Source: Bradyrhizobium canariense (lineage in GTDB: Bacteria; Pseudomonadota; Alphaproteobacteria; Rhizobiales; Xanthobacteraceae). From it: a stretch of DNA of 64,000 nucleotides. The stretch is from positions 1 through 64,000 of the forward strand of contig NZ_VSST01000005.1 of assembly GCF_019402665.1 (NCBI RefSeq). Reading direction: 5' to 3'. Position 1 is the first letter of the stretch. Each line of letters starts with the position of its first letter. Below, in pieces: positions 54,398-63,346 of the stretch. The notes under the pieces are model-generated. The model was not told where the DNA came from. It saw nothing but the letters and a program-made list of their open reading frames with translations, and searched no databases. A program made the position numbers and the translations under genes.

Positions 54398-55129
54398 ATG
54401 GACGGGATCACAGTCGAACTACCGCTTTTCCTGTTGGCCACCTTCGCCGGTGCATTCGTCGCCGGCCTCTCCGGCTTTGCCTTCGGCCTCGTCGCGGCAT
54501 CGCTGTGGCTTTACGTGCTGACGCCGCTTCAGAGCGCCAGCCTGATCGTCGGCTTCGGCCTCCTGGTTCAGGGCTACTCGGTCTGGAAGCTGCGCGGCGC
54601 GCTCGACTGGCGCCGGCTATGGCCCTTCATGGTCGGTGCCGTCGTGGGCGTGCCCGTCGGCGTGTCACTCCTGACTTCGGCCGATCCCAAGAATGTCCGC
54701 ATCGCGGTTGGAGCGATCCTGATCGTCTACAGCCTCCATGCGTTCTTCAGGCCAAAACTCAAGGTCGCGACCATCGTGCCGCCGTCCGCCGAAATGACCA
54801 TCGGTTTCGTCAACGGCCTGCTGGGTGGATTGACCGGCCTTGCCGGCATCATCATCACCATCTGGTGCAATCTGCGCGGTCTGCCCAAGGACGTCCAGCG
54901 CGCCACGTTCCAGCCCGTAGCAGTCGTGGTGTTCGCCACGGCGGCGCTCTTTCTGGGGACCAAGGGAGCGCTGACGTTCGAGACCGCAAAGCTGTTCGCG
55001 CTCGGCCTGCCGTTTCTCTTTGCGGGAACGTGGCTCGGGCTGAAACTGTTCGGCCGCATCGATGAGGCCGCGTTCCGCAAGATCGTGCTCGCGCTGCTGT
55101 TCGTCTCGGGCGTCGCGCTGTTGTTCTGA
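54398..55129 (+). CDS. sulfite exporter TauE/SafE family membrane protein
   Basis: 243 residues with about eight helices. The family pattern is two similar halves: LATFAGAFVAGLSGFAFGLV near residue 10 and TIGFVNGLLGGLTGLAGIII near 130, each a GLSG/GLxG loop. Such proteins export small organosulfur compounds or sulfite. ATG 54398 begins the first helix. The porin gene lies on the opposite strand, stops about 8 bp apart. Substrate not known. Confidence 0.85.
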   Translation: MDGITVELPLFLLATFAGAFVAGLSGFAFGLVAASLWLYVLTPLQSASLIVGFGLLVQGYSVWKLRGALDWRRLWPFMVGAVVGVPVGVSLLTSADPKNVRIAVGAILIVYSLHAFFRPKLKVATIVPPSAEMTIGFVNGLLGGLTGLAGIIITIWCNLRGLPKDVQRATFQPVAVVVFATAALFLGTKGALTFETAKLFALGLPFLFAGTWLGLKLFGRIDEAAFRKIVLALLFVSGVALLF

Positions 55130-55136
55130 GCCGCGC

Positions 55137-57188
55137 TCAGAACTCGCCGTGCAGTCGTCCCGAGAACACCGACACCGGGCCGCGGTCGGCGTTGTAGGCG
55201 GGATTGACGATGAGCTGGTAGTCGGCGGTGAGGGTGAGACTCTTGTTCAGCGCGTAGGCGTAATAGGTTTCGAGGATGCGCTCGCGGCGGTAGTTGAGCG
55301 CGCCGTCGCCGATAAGAACACCGAGGCCGCCGGCGGCCAGGAAGTCGCGATAATCCTGCGAGATGGCATTGATGGCGCCGCCGACGCCAATCACGTCATC
55401 GGGCCGGCCCCATTTCGTGCCCTTGATCGAAAGACCACCGGACAGGCTGCGGTGAATGTCGGTGAAGGCCAGCGTCTCGGTCTTGCCGTCATTCCAGCTC
55501 CAACGGCCGAACAGACCGACATCCTCGGTGATCGCCTGCTCGAGGTTGAGCACGTAGCCATACTTCAGACGGCCGCGCCGGGTCTGCGCAATGTCGAGAT
55601 TGAGCGCCGGATTGTTCAGCGTCTCGCGGAAGCTGCCCATATTGGCGCTGTCGAGCCAGCCTATGGTCCTGAGCTTGCCGGGCTGGCCAAGCAGCGAGAA
55701 GCGCGTTTCGAGCTCGAGCACGTACTGGCCGCGCTCGCCGACCCTGGTGTCGAAATGATTCGAATTGGACTCGGCGACCATCAGGAAGTAGCCGCCGCGC
55801 AACGCCCACTGCTTTTGGTTCAGCTCGGCGGTGACGCCGTAGGTGAGGCCAACCTTGTCGGCGGAATAGTCGAAGGCGCCTGGCGCCCACAGCGACCAGT
55901 TCATGAAGTCCTTGCGGGTGTCCTTGGCGTAGGCGTTGCCGTCGAACACGTCGATCACGGGGAATTTGCCGGCCTGCACCGTGAGCCTGGAAACGTCGAC
56001 CTTCTGTCCGAGCTGCAACTGGCCGCTCGCGAGCTCTTCCTGCTCGCCGCCAAAGCCAAACGTCTGGCGCACGAACAGGCGCGAGGTGTTGTAATGCGGA
56101 TAGGGAAAGTTCGACTTCTGCGCTTCGCCATTCGGGAAGCCGGCCGCACCGACGGTGTCGTTCAATCCAAATCCCTGCAGCAGTTCGGGATTGTAATAGA
56201 CCTCGCCGCCGTCCCACAGCTTTGCGTTCAGGAACAGGCTGTTGCTCCAGGTCGCCTTGGCCTGCCGTGATGGCGAGAGCGAGTTCGGCCCGGTGTAGAG
56301 GGCGGGGAACGAAGGATAGCCTTGCGGCAGATACGTGCTCTGGCCGTGGATCTCCCAGCGATCCGATTCCGTGTCGATCAGCGAGCCGATTCCCGAGCTC
56401 TTGGGATTGTAGCTCGGCATGCCCGGCCAATCGACCTTGCGGTTGAGGCCAAGCCGGACCGACTGGAAGTCGAGCGATGAAGAATTGCATTGGGCGCCCG
56501 TGGAGAAGGCGACATTGCCGCCGTCGAAGCGGCTGTAGAGATATTCGACCCGTGCGCTCCAATGCGGCGCGAAACCGTATTCGATGCCAGCACCCGCGAT
56601 CCAGCCGGGCCGCGTGTTCAGGATTTTCGGGACTGCTTCGCCTGCGGCTGGCGTGTCGAAATAGCGCTCACCCATCCAAGCAAAGCCGCCGGTGGCATAG
56701 ACCAGCCATGGACCGCTGGTGTAGCCGAGGCGCCCGCGCACGCTCGCGGTGTAGTCCCATTGCTGCGTGACGGTGTTGGCGGGTGTCGCCAGGACGGAAA
56801 CGATCGAGTTGGAGGTGATGTAGTTCGGAAAAGAAAAATCCCCTTCGACGCCGAGAAGCCAGCCGGAATTGAGACGGTAATTGTAGCCGGCCTGCACGCC
56901 GCCGATCATGCCGCTGAAGACGCCGCTGTCGTTGATGCCGGTGCCGTCGTTCAGCGCGGAGCGCGACGAGCCGAGGCTGTAGCCGGCATGCGCACCGATG
57001 TAGAGGCCGGTCCAGTCATAGACGGCCTTCAGCGCTGGTGCCTTCAGCGGCAGATCAGCCGCGCGGCTGGCGGCGGGCAAAGCCAAGACGCCCGAGGCAA
57101 TCGCCGCGGCCGTCCGCAAATACCTGTAACGGTGACCCCTCAACGTCAAAACGCACGCCCCCAAAGCGAGTGTGTCCACTCGCCGCAC
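55137..57188 (-). CDS. outer-membrane double-barrel protein: Omp25-like barrel fused to OprB-type carbohydrate porin
   Basis: 683 residues from a GTG at 57188; a TTG at 57119 is an alternative start that gives a tighter signal peptide. The signal is AIASGVLALPAASRA. Residues about 50-245 match small outer-membrane barrels of the Omp25/31 type (YDWTGLYIGAHAGYSLGSS, then GAGIEYGFAPHWSARVEYLY). From about 270 an OprB carbohydrate porin begins (WEIHGQSTYLPQGYPSF), through VQAGKFPVIDVFDGN and LGLTYGVTAELNQKQW to a C-terminal Phe. Both in one chain implies two beta-barrels or one replaced domain. A palindromic promoter region lies upstream. Confidence 0.85.
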   Translation of the reverse strand: MRRVDTLALGACVLTLRGHRYRYLRTAAAIASGVLALPAASRAADLPLKAPALKAVYDWTGLYIGAHAGYSLGSSRSALNDGTGINDSGVFSGMIGGVQAGYNYRLNSGWLLGVEGDFSFPNYITSNSIVSVLATPANTVTQQWDYTASVRGRLGYTSGPWLVYATGGFAWMGERYFDTPAAGEAVPKILNTRPGWIAGAGIEYGFAPHWSARVEYLYSRFDGGNVAFSTGAQCNSSSLDFQSVRLGLNRKVDWPGMPSYNPKSSGIGSLIDTESDRWEIHGQSTYLPQGYPSFPALYTGPNSLSPSRQAKATWSNSLFLNAKLWDGGEVYYNPELLQGFGLNDTVGAAGFPNGEAQKSNFPYPHYNTSRLFVRQTFGFGGEQEELASGQLQLGQKVDVSRLTVQAGKFPVIDVFDGNAYAKDTRKDFMNWSLWAPGAFDYSADKVGLTYGVTAELNQKQWALRGGYFLMVAESNSNHFDTRVGERGQYVLELETRFSLLGQPGKLRTIGWLDSANMGSFRETLNNPALNLDIAQTRRGRLKYGYVLNLEQAITEDVGLFGRWSWNDGKTETLAFTDIHRSLSGGLSIKGTKWGRPDDVIGVGGAINAISQDYRDFLAAGGLGVLIGDGALNYRRERILETYYAYALNKSLTLTADYQLIVNPAYNADRGPVSVFSGRLHGEF

Positions 57189-57298
57189 TATCCCTGCCGA
57201 TTCGCGGCGACCCTGTCATCAGGATTAGGTGCTCCGCGATCGAACGAGATGATCTCGATCCGGCCCGATTTCTTCCCAAGCTCCTGAGCCTGTTGCGA

Positions 57299-57327
57299 AC
57301 CTTATTGCGATTAATTCGCAATAGCAA
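57299..57327 (-). promoter_or_regulatory. promoter-like region with a palindrome upstream of the porin
   Basis: Minus strand: TTGCTA (57322-57327), a 17-bp spacer and TAAGGT (57299-57304). The spacer carries TATTGCGA-TTAAT-TCGCAATA (57303-57323), a perfect 8-bp-arm palindrome, AT-rich in a GC-rich genome. It is the likely operator of a sugar-responsive repressor for the porin. The 326-bp gap 57189-57514 holds no gene. Confidence 0.5.
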
Positions 57328-57406
57328 CTGATGCGGATTGCCGCAGAGGATGGTTCGCACCGCTCTGTGACGGGACTGCAACAAATTCCGAGGCGCAAAA
57401 ACAGTT

Positions 57407-57438
57407 GACCCCGCCCGGGGGGACATCCGGGCGGGGTC
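57407..57438 (-). terminator. intrinsic terminator of the small exported protein gene
   Basis: GACCCCGCCCGG (57407-57418), loop GGGGACAT, CCGGGCGGGGTC (57427-57438). On the minus strand the stem is followed by AACTGTTTTTGCG, a T5 run. It lies 77 bp after the stop of the gene at 57515-57778. Confidence 0.75.
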
Positions 57439-57514
57439 GGGGGCACGACACGGGGTGGATGAGGCGCCCGTGTCGGACGCGGGATCCACGTGAGATCGGC
57501 CTCAGGGACTCAAA

Positions 57515-57778
57515 TCAGAAGCAGGTACGAACGCGGCCAACGTACTGGCCGTAGGCGTTGCACTGGGCGGCCCAGCCGCAGCGATGATAGCCGTTGTAAT
57601 AGGGGTCGTTGCTGGCGGCGATCGCGGAGCCGACGACGGCGGCGGTGGCGATGCCCAGGCCGACGCCGACGCCCCAGCCGAGCGGCTTGGCTTGCGCCTG
57701 CGAGGTGGTGGCGACGACGCTGCCGGTCAGGGTGAGCGCGGTGAGGGCAACTGCGAAAATCTTGGTCTTGATCGACAT
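57515..57778 (-). CDS. small exported hypothetical protein
   Basis: 87 residues. The signal peptide (IFAVALTALTLTGSVVATTS to QAQA) is clear. The mature part is about 55 residues, with a hydrophobic Gly-rich stretch (GWGVGVGLGIATAAVVGSAI) and a C-terminus rich in Tyr, Cys and Gly (CGWAAQCNAYGQYVGRVRTC). Three cysteines suggest a disulphide. Similar tiny secreted proteins are common in Bradyrhizobium, function unknown. GGAG precedes ATG 57778, and an intrinsic terminator follows the gene. Confidence 0.72.
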   Translation of the reverse strand: MSIKTKIFAVALTALTLTGSVVATTSQAQAKPLGWGVGVGLGIATAAVVGSAIAASNDPYYNGYHRCGWAAQCNAYGQYVGRVRTCF

Positions 57779-57917
57779 GTGAAACTCCATCCGGGTTGAG
57801 GCGGTCCGTTGTGGCCCGCGTACCGAGTTGGACGGAGGCTCCGCGCGTCCGGTTCGAAACCGGCAAAAGCGGAGCTCGACTTTGAATCTTTCCCGAATGA
57901 TTCCAGCAGGATAAGCG

Positions 57918-58724
57918 CTAACCGAGCGGGCCTTTGGCGAGCCTGTTCACGTCGAAGTTATCGACCTCGGCAAGCAGCTCGCAAAAAGCGCGGGCGCCCT
58001 GGTCGATCAGTTGCTCGCCCTTCGCGGCCACGGCCAGCGTCGCATTGCCGACCGCGCCGCTTGGGTTGAGATCCTGCGCCTGCCAGGCGAATGGTGCGGG
58101 TCGCTGCGTCGACAGCCAGCGATATTGCTGCTCCATCGCGATGCTGCTCGCGGGAAAATCCGCGATCGCATCACCGCGTACCTGATCGGGATAGCGCGCC
58201 AGCATGATTGAGGTCTCGACCGCGCCGCCATGAATGCCGTGGCGCACTTCGTCGGCCGGGAACAGGCTGTCCGCGCCCGACAACCGCGACCACGACGTCG
58301 TCACCACGAACAGCTTCTGATGCGCGCGAAGATCCTGCGCGATCAGCATCATGGCCGCGCTGTTGCCGCCATGGCTGGTGATGATGACGAGCTTCTTCAA
58401 TCCGCGACGCGCGACATCTTCGCCAATCGCGGTCCATTTTTTCAACGCGATGTCGGTCGGCAGCGTCTGCGTGCCCGGATAGTCGATATGCTCGGTGGAA
58501 ATCCCGATCGGTTCAACGGGCAGGAAACTGGCCGGAGCGCTCTCGGGCAGCAGCTCGCGCACCCGCGCGAGATAGGTGTCGGCGATCAGCACGTCGGTCT
58601 CGAGCGGCAGATGCGGGCCGTGCTGCTCGGTCGCCGCCAGCGGCAGCACTGCGATCCAGCGCGACACCTCGGCGGGGCTGGCATCGGCCCAGCGGATCTC
58701 GGTCCAGTCGCGGGAAGGCGTCAT
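57918..58724 (-). CDS. creatininase family amidohydrolase
   Basis: 268 residues. The metal-binding motifs are LAATEQHGPHLPLETDV (Glu and His), IITSHGGNSAAMML (His) and GGAVETSIML (Glu). Creatininase-family enzymes open cyclic amides such as creatinine, and others act in mycofactocin or riboflavin-type pathways, so the substrate cannot be read from sequence. It is divergent from the NMT1-type binding protein by 138 bp, so joint regulation is likely. ATG 58724 is used; the long N-terminal extension in the frame has no support. Confidence 0.88.
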   Translation of the reverse strand: MTPSRDWTEIRWADASPAEVSRWIAVLPLAATEQHGPHLPLETDVLIADTYLARVRELLPESAPASFLPVEPIGISTEHIDYPGTQTLPTDIALKKWTAIGEDVARRGLKKLVIITSHGGNSAAMMLIAQDLRAHQKLFVVTTSWSRLSGADSLFPADEVRHGIHGGAVETSIMLARYPDQVRGDAIADFPASSIAMEQQYRWLSTQRPAPFAWQAQDLNPSGAVGNATLAVAAKGEQLIDQGARAFCELLAEVDNFDVNRLAKGPLG

Positions 58725-58862
58725 CAAGGTTTCTTTGCCCGAATTTGTCGCGTAATTTGGGGTATCAGGGGACGCGGGCCAGGCCGGCTCGCGTCCCTGA
58801 ATGTCTTGCGGTTTTATCGCGTTGCTTGGACATCGGCTAGAAGCGATCGACGGAGTCCCATC

Positions 58863-59885
58863 ATGAGCCCCTCTCATCTGCGGCGAGCCTTAACGGCGGG
58901 TCTGATGGCCGCTTTCGTCTCGGTGGTCCCGGCGCGCGCCGAGACCCTGGACAAGGTCACCTTCGGCACCAATTGGGTCGCCGAGGCCGAGCATGGCGGC
59001 TTTTTCCAGGCCGTCGCCGACGGCACTTACAAGAAATACGGCCTCGACGTCACCATCGTTCCCGGTGGTCCCAACGAAAACAACCGGATGCTCCTGATCG
59101 CCGGCAAGATCGATTTCTTCATGGCCGCGAACACGCTGATGTCGTTCGACGCGGTCGCCAACAACGTCCCGGTCGTCACGATCGCCGCGGTGTTCCAGAA
59201 GGATCCGCAGGTGATGCTGACGCAGCCCGATGCCAAGGTCACCAAGATCGAGGACCTCAAGCCGCTGACGCTGTTCGTCTCCAAGGAGGGCATGACCAGC
59301 TATTTCCAATGGCTGAAGTCCGAATACGGTTTCAGCGAGAAGAACGTTCGCCCCTACAATTTCAATCCGCAGCCCTTCATCGCCAATCCCAAGAGCGCGA
59401 TGCAGGGCTACGTCACCTCCGAGCCCTTCGCGGTCGAGAAGGCCGCCGGCTTCAAGCCCAACGTGCTGCTGCTCGCCGATTACGGCTTCAACACCTATTC
59501 GACCCTGATCGAGAGCCGCCGCGACGTGGTCGAGAAGAAGCCCGACCTGGTGCAGCGCTTTGTCGATGCCTCCATGGTCGGCTGGTACAATTACATCTAC
59601 CGCGACAATTCCGCGGGCAACGCCATGATCAAGAAGCTCAATCCGGAAATGACCGACGAGCTGCTCGCCTATTCTGTCGCCAAGATGAAGGAGTACGGCA
59701 TCGTCGATTCCGGCGATTCGCTGAAGAACGGCATCGGCGCGATGAGCGACGAGCGCTACACCTCCTTCTTCAACAAGATGGTGAAGGCGGGCGTGGTGAA
59801 GGCGGACCTCGATTTCCGCAAATCCTATACGCTGCGCTTCGTCAACAAGGGCGTCGGCGCCGAGCTGCGCCCGAGCAAGCCGTAG
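58863..59885 (+). CDS. ABC transporter substrate-binding protein, NMT1/ThiY type
   Basis: 340 residues with a signal peptide (LTAGLMAAFVSVVPARA). The NMT1 fold is suggested by VTFGTNWVAEAEHGGFFQAV near residue 33, GLDVTIVPGGPNENNRMLLI, and FVSKEGMTSYFQWLKSEYGF. Such proteins bind pyrimidine precursors, sulfonates, taurine or hydantoin-like ligands. The ATPase, permease and a hydroxyacid dehydrogenase follow in one operon, and the creatininase gene is divergent, which suggests a nitrogen-containing cyclic ligand. Confidence 0.87.
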   Translation: MSPSHLRRALTAGLMAAFVSVVPARAETLDKVTFGTNWVAEAEHGGFFQAVADGTYKKYGLDVTIVPGGPNENNRMLLIAGKIDFFMAANTLMSFDAVANNVPVVTIAAVFQKDPQVMLTQPDAKVTKIEDLKPLTLFVSKEGMTSYFQWLKSEYGFSEKNVRPYNFNPQPFIANPKSAMQGYVTSEPFAVEKAAGFKPNVLLLADYGFNTYSTLIESRRDVVEKKPDLVQRFVDASMVGWYNYIYRDNSAGNAMIKKLNPEMTDELLAYSVAKMKEYGIVDSGDSLKNGIGAMSDERYTSFFNKMVKAGVVKADLDFRKSYTLRFVNKGVGAELRPSKP

Positions 59886-59895
59886 CGCAAGGCCG

Positions 59896-60726
59896 ATGTC
59901 ATCAGTCCAAACGTCGGCGGGGGTCGAGGCCGGCCTGACGGCCCTGGCTGTCAGCCTGCGCGGCGTGACAAAGACCTATGATAACGGCGTGCTGGCGCTC
60001 GGCCCGCTCGATCTTGCGGTGCGCAAGGGCGAGTTCATCTCGCTGCTGGGCCCCTCAGGCTGCGGCAAATCCACCGCGCTGCGGTTGATTGCCGAGCTCA
60101 GCGCGCCGTCGTCCGGAATCGTGAGGCTGGCGCGTCGCGAGGGCAAGGTGCAGCCAAGTCTTGTTCAACCAGGTCATGGCATCGGCTTCGTGTTTCAGGA
60201 ACCGACCCTGATGCCCTGGACCAGCGTGCGCGAGAACGTGCGATTGCCGCTGAAGCTCGCAGGCGTTCCGAAGGCGGAAGCGCGCGCGCGTGCCGACGAG
60301 GCGCTGGCAAGCGTCGGGCTTGCCGATTTCGCCGACGCCTTTCCGCGCGAGCTCTCCGGCGGCATGAAGATGCGGGTGTCGCTGGCGCGCGCGCTCGTCA
60401 CCGACCCTGATATCCTCCTGATGGATGAGCCGTTCGCGGCGCTCGACGAAATCACGCGCTTCCGCCTCAACGACGATTTGCTCGCGCTATGGCGCCGGCT
60501 TGGTAAGACCGTCATCTTTGTCACGCATTCGGTGTTCGAATCCGTCTATCTGTCGCAGCGCGTGGTGGTCATGACGGCGCGGCCGGGCCGCATCCAGGCC
60601 GACTTCCGCATCGAGACGGTCGAGCCGCGTGGCGAGGAGTTTCGCACTTCAGTCGCCTATTCCGATTATTGCCGGAAAGTGTCGGCGGCGCTGGCGCCGT
60701 CCTATGCGGGGCAGTCGACGCTATGA
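59896..60726 (+). CDS. ABC transporter ATP-binding protein (SsuB/TauB type)
   Basis: 276 residues. Walker [10 protein letters not shown] near residue 53, Q-loop FVFQEPTLMPW near 97, signature LSGGMKMRVSLAR near 153, Walker B ILLMDEPFAALDE near 173. The MKM signature variant and the C-terminal domain fit the nitrate/sulfonate/taurine/pyrimidine transporter branch. It starts 10 bp after the binding-protein gene, and its stop overlaps the permease start (ATGA). Confidence 0.93.
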   Translation: MSSVQTSAGVEAGLTALAVSLRGVTKTYDNGVLALGPLDLAVRKGEFISLLGPSGCGKSTALRLIAELSAPSSGIVRLARREGKVQPSLVQPGHGIGFVFQEPTLMPWTSVRENVRLPLKLAGVPKAEARARADEALASVGLADFADAFPRELSGGMKMRVSLARALVTDPDILLMDEPFAALDEITRFRLNDDLLALWRRLGKTVIFVTHSVFESVYLSQRVVVMTARPGRIQADFRIETVEPRGEEFRTSVAYSDYCRKVSAALAPSYAGQSTL

Positions 60727-61541
60727 ACGCGCAAGCTTCCGTCACTGCGAAGCCGTCCGGCGCAAAACGCGCGGTGCGCTTCGTGCTGCCGGTCATCGTG
60801 TTCGCGGCGGGACTTCTCGCCTGGGAGCTCGTGGTCCGCATCAAGGACATCCCGCCTTACGTGCTGCCGGCGCCCTCCGTCATATTCGTGACACTGATCA
60901 AGGATTGGTCGGTGCTGTCACAATCGCTCGCCGCGACGCTGCTGACCACGCTTGAAGGTTTTGTCGCGGCCAGTATCGGCGGCATCGCGCTGGCGCTGCT
61001 GTTCAACCAGTCCAAATGGGTGGAAGCATCGCTGTTCCCCTATGCCGTGGTGCTTCAGGTCACGCCTGTCATCGCGATCGCGCCGCTGCTGCTGATCTAT
61101 CTGGAGCAGCAGACCGCGGTCGTGGTCTGCGCCTTCATCGTCGCCTTTTTCCCGGTGCTGTCGAACACCACGCTCGGGCTCAATTCGGTCGATCGCAACC
61201 TCGCGGGCCTGTTCCAGCTCTATGGCGCCTCGCCGCAGCAGACCCTGCGCTTTCTCAAGCTGCCGGCGGCGCTGCCTTATATTCTCGGCGGCCTGCGCAT
61301 TGCCGGCGGCCTGTCGCTGATCGGCGCGGTCGTGGCCGAGATTGCGGCGGGAACGGCCGGGGCCGGCTCCGGGCTCGCCTACAGGATCGCAGAATCCGGC
61401 TACCGCTTGAACATACCCCGCATGTTCGCAGCGCTGCTGCTGTTGTCGCTGGCCGGGATTGTCATCTATGGGGTGCTGGCGCTAGTTTCCCACCTCGTTT
61501 TACGGCGCTGGCACGAGAGCGCGCTTGGAAAGGACAACTGA
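60723..61541 (+). CDS. ABC transporter permease (SsuC/ThiX type)
   Basis: 272 residues with six membrane helices, starting VLPVIVFAAGLLAWELVVRI. The EAA-type loop is NLAGLFQLYGASPQQTLRFL then LPAALPYILGGLRIAGGLSL. SAGSGLA-like GAGSGLAYRIAESGYRL near the end is family-typical. It overlaps the ATPase stop by 4 bp and the dehydrogenase ATG by one. It takes part in importing the ligand bound by the 58863 protein. Confidence 0.93.
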   Translation: MNAQASVTAKPSGAKRAVRFVLPVIVFAAGLLAWELVVRIKDIPPYVLPAPSVIFVTLIKDWSVLSQSLAATLLTTLEGFVAASIGGIALALLFNQSKWVEASLFPYAVVLQVTPVIAIAPLLLIYLEQQTAVVVCAFIVAFFPVLSNTTLGLNSVDRNLAGLFQLYGASPQQTLRFLKLPAALPYILGGLRIAGGLSLIGAVVAEIAAGTAGAGSGLAYRIAESGYRLNIPRMFAALLLLSLAGIVIYGVLALVSHLVLRRWHESALGKDN

Positions 61542-62530
61542 TGACCACCGGTTCGATTTCGTCCGAAAAGATCGACCTCCTGATTTATGGGCCGGTCCGG
61601 CCGATCCTCGAGAACGGGTTTTCCGATCATTTCGTCGTGCACAAGGCCGAGACGCGGGGCGATCTCGAGCGGCTGACGCCGGCAATCCGCGAAAAGATCC
61701 GCGGCGTCGCAGTGACCTATCACACCGTGCGTGCCGACAAGAGTTCCCTGTCGCAATTGCCCAAGATCGAGATGGTGGCGAGCTTCGGCGTCGGCTACGA
61801 CCACGTCGATGCCAAATACGCCGCCGAGCACAACATCATCGTCACCAATACGCCCGATGTGCTGACCGAGGAGGTCGCCGACGTCGCGATGGGCCTTCTG
61901 ATCTCCACGGTGCGTGAGTTCATCAAGGCCGACCGTTATGTGCGCTCCGGTCTCTGGCAGACCCAGAACTATCCGCTCAGCGTCGGCTCGCTGCGCGACC
62001 GCAAGGTCGGCATCGTCGGCATGGGCCGGATCGGACAGGCGATCGCACGGCGGCTCGATGCCTCGCTGGTGCCGGTGGTCTATCACACCCGCAATCCGTC
62101 CAAGGACGTCGCCTACAAGCATTACCCCGACCTGATCGAGATGGCGAAGGCAGTGGACACGCTGATGGTGATCGTGCCCGGTGGCGCCAGCACCAACAAG
62201 ATGATCAACGCCGAGGTGCTGAAGGCGCTCGGTTCGCGCGGTGTGCTGGTCAACGTCGCGCGCGGCTCGGTGATCGACGAACCGGCGCTGGTCCAGGCGC
62301 TCAAGTCCGGCACCATCCTTGCCGCCGGCCTCGATGTGTTCGCGGCCGAGCCGAACGTGCCGGACGAGCTCAAGACCATGCAGAACGTCGTGCTGCTGCC
62401 GCATATCGGCTCGGCCTCGGTGGTGACGCGCAACGCGATGGATCAGCTCGTGGTCGACAATCTCAAGGCCTGGTTCTCAGGCAAGGCGCCATTGACGCCG
62501 GTTGCGGAAACGCCGTTTAGGGGACGCTGA
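61541..62530 (+). CDS. D-2-hydroxyacid dehydrogenase family protein
   Basis: 329 residues. The NAD-binding site is VGIVGMGRIGQAIARRLDAS near 153. The catalytic Arg, Glu and His lie in NVARGSVIDEPALVQAL, GLDVFAAEPNVPDEL and VLLPHIGSASVVTRNAM. It oxidises D-2-hydroxy acids, or reduces glyoxylate or hydroxypyruvate. It overlaps the permease stop, which suggests the imported compound is metabolised to a keto or hydroxy acid. The next gene, a protease-inhibitor protein, overlaps its stop. Confidence 0.92.
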   Translation: MTTGSISSEKIDLLIYGPVRPILENGFSDHFVVHKAETRGDLERLTPAIREKIRGVAVTYHTVRADKSSLSQLPKIEMVASFGVGYDHVDAKYAAEHNIIVTNTPDVLTEEVADVAMGLLISTVREFIKADRYVRSGLWQTQNYPLSVGSLRDRKVGIVGMGRIGQAIARRLDASLVPVVYHTRNPSKDVAYKHYPDLIEMAKAVDTLMVIVPGGASTNKMINAEVLKALGSRGVLVNVARGSVIDEPALVQALKSGTILAAGLDVFAAEPNVPDELKTMQNVVLLPHIGSASVVTRNAMDQLVVDNLKAWFSGKAPLTPVAETPFRGR

Positions 62531-63222
62531 TGGGAGGTCTTCGGGTCCTAGCATCTGTGATCGCGGCATGCGTTGCCGCGATCGGCATCGCGCAGGCGCA
62601 GGATACGACGACCCTGAAGAAGGAGATGCCCGGGCAGTGGGAGCTCTCGACCACTGAGCGCAGCAAGACCTGCGTCGTCACGCTCAAGGCGGACGCCGCC
62701 GCTCAAGGCTTCAAGCTCGAGCTGGAGCCGGCCTGCAAGGCCGCGCTGCCTTTCACCAAGGACATCGTCGCCTGGAGCGTCAGGGGTCTCGACATCGTCC
62801 GCTTGCAGGATTCGAGTGGTGAAGCCGTGATCGACTTCACCGAGGTCGAGGCCGGCATCTTCGAGGGCCTGCGGCAGGGCGAGGGCGTCTACATCCTGCA
62901 GGACCTTGCCGCCGCCCGCTCGATGGCAAAGTCGATGGACCAGATGATCGGCGACTGGTCGATCGTGCGCGGCAACGGCCAGCCGGTCTGCGGGCTGACG
63001 CTGACCAACACGGAAGCCGGGCCGGACAATTTCCAGGTCTTCCTCAAGCCGAAATGCGATGCGGCGATCGCGCAGTTCAACCCGACGCAATGGCGGCTCG
63101 ACCGCGGCCAGATCATCCTGCTGTCGAAGGCCGGTGAGGCCTGGCAGTTCGAGGCCGACGACAACGCGCAATGGCGGCGCGTCCCCGATACCGCCGATCC
63201 CCTGATCATGCTGCGTCAGTAG
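62530..63222 (+). CDS. exported protease-inhibitor-like protein with two AprI/Inh domains
   Basis: 230 residues with a signal peptide (VIAACVAAIGIAQAQ). Two Inh-type barrels follow. The first has MPGQWELSTTERSKTCVVTL and EPACKAALPF; the second has MIGDWSIVRGNGQPVCGLTL and KPKCDAAIAQF. Each has a Cys pair that matches the Inh disulphide. Single-domain Inh proteins (about 110 residues) block serralysin-type metalloproteases in the periplasm. A tandem form is unusual. It overlaps the dehydrogenase stop, though no functional link is evident. Confidence 0.83.
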   Translation: MGGLRVLASVIAACVAAIGIAQAQDTTTLKKEMPGQWELSTTERSKTCVVTLKADAAAQGFKLELEPACKAALPFTKDIVAWSVRGLDIVRLQDSSGEAVIDFTEVEAGIFEGLRQGEGVYILQDLAAARSMAKSMDQMIGDWSIVRGNGQPVCGLTLTNTEAGPDNFQVFLKPKCDAAIAQFNPTQWRLDRGQIILLSKAGEAWQFEADDNAQWRRVPDTADPLIMLRQ

Positions 63223-63346
63223 CGTTCGCCCGGCCTCGCAATTTTCCCGTTGCTGATGTCGATCCGGCGCTGGCTGGATCGTCATCCCAATAGCGAGCTG
63301 ATTTCGCGGCCGAACTGGCCGCGTCTCGCCTCAACAGGAGTTTTGC

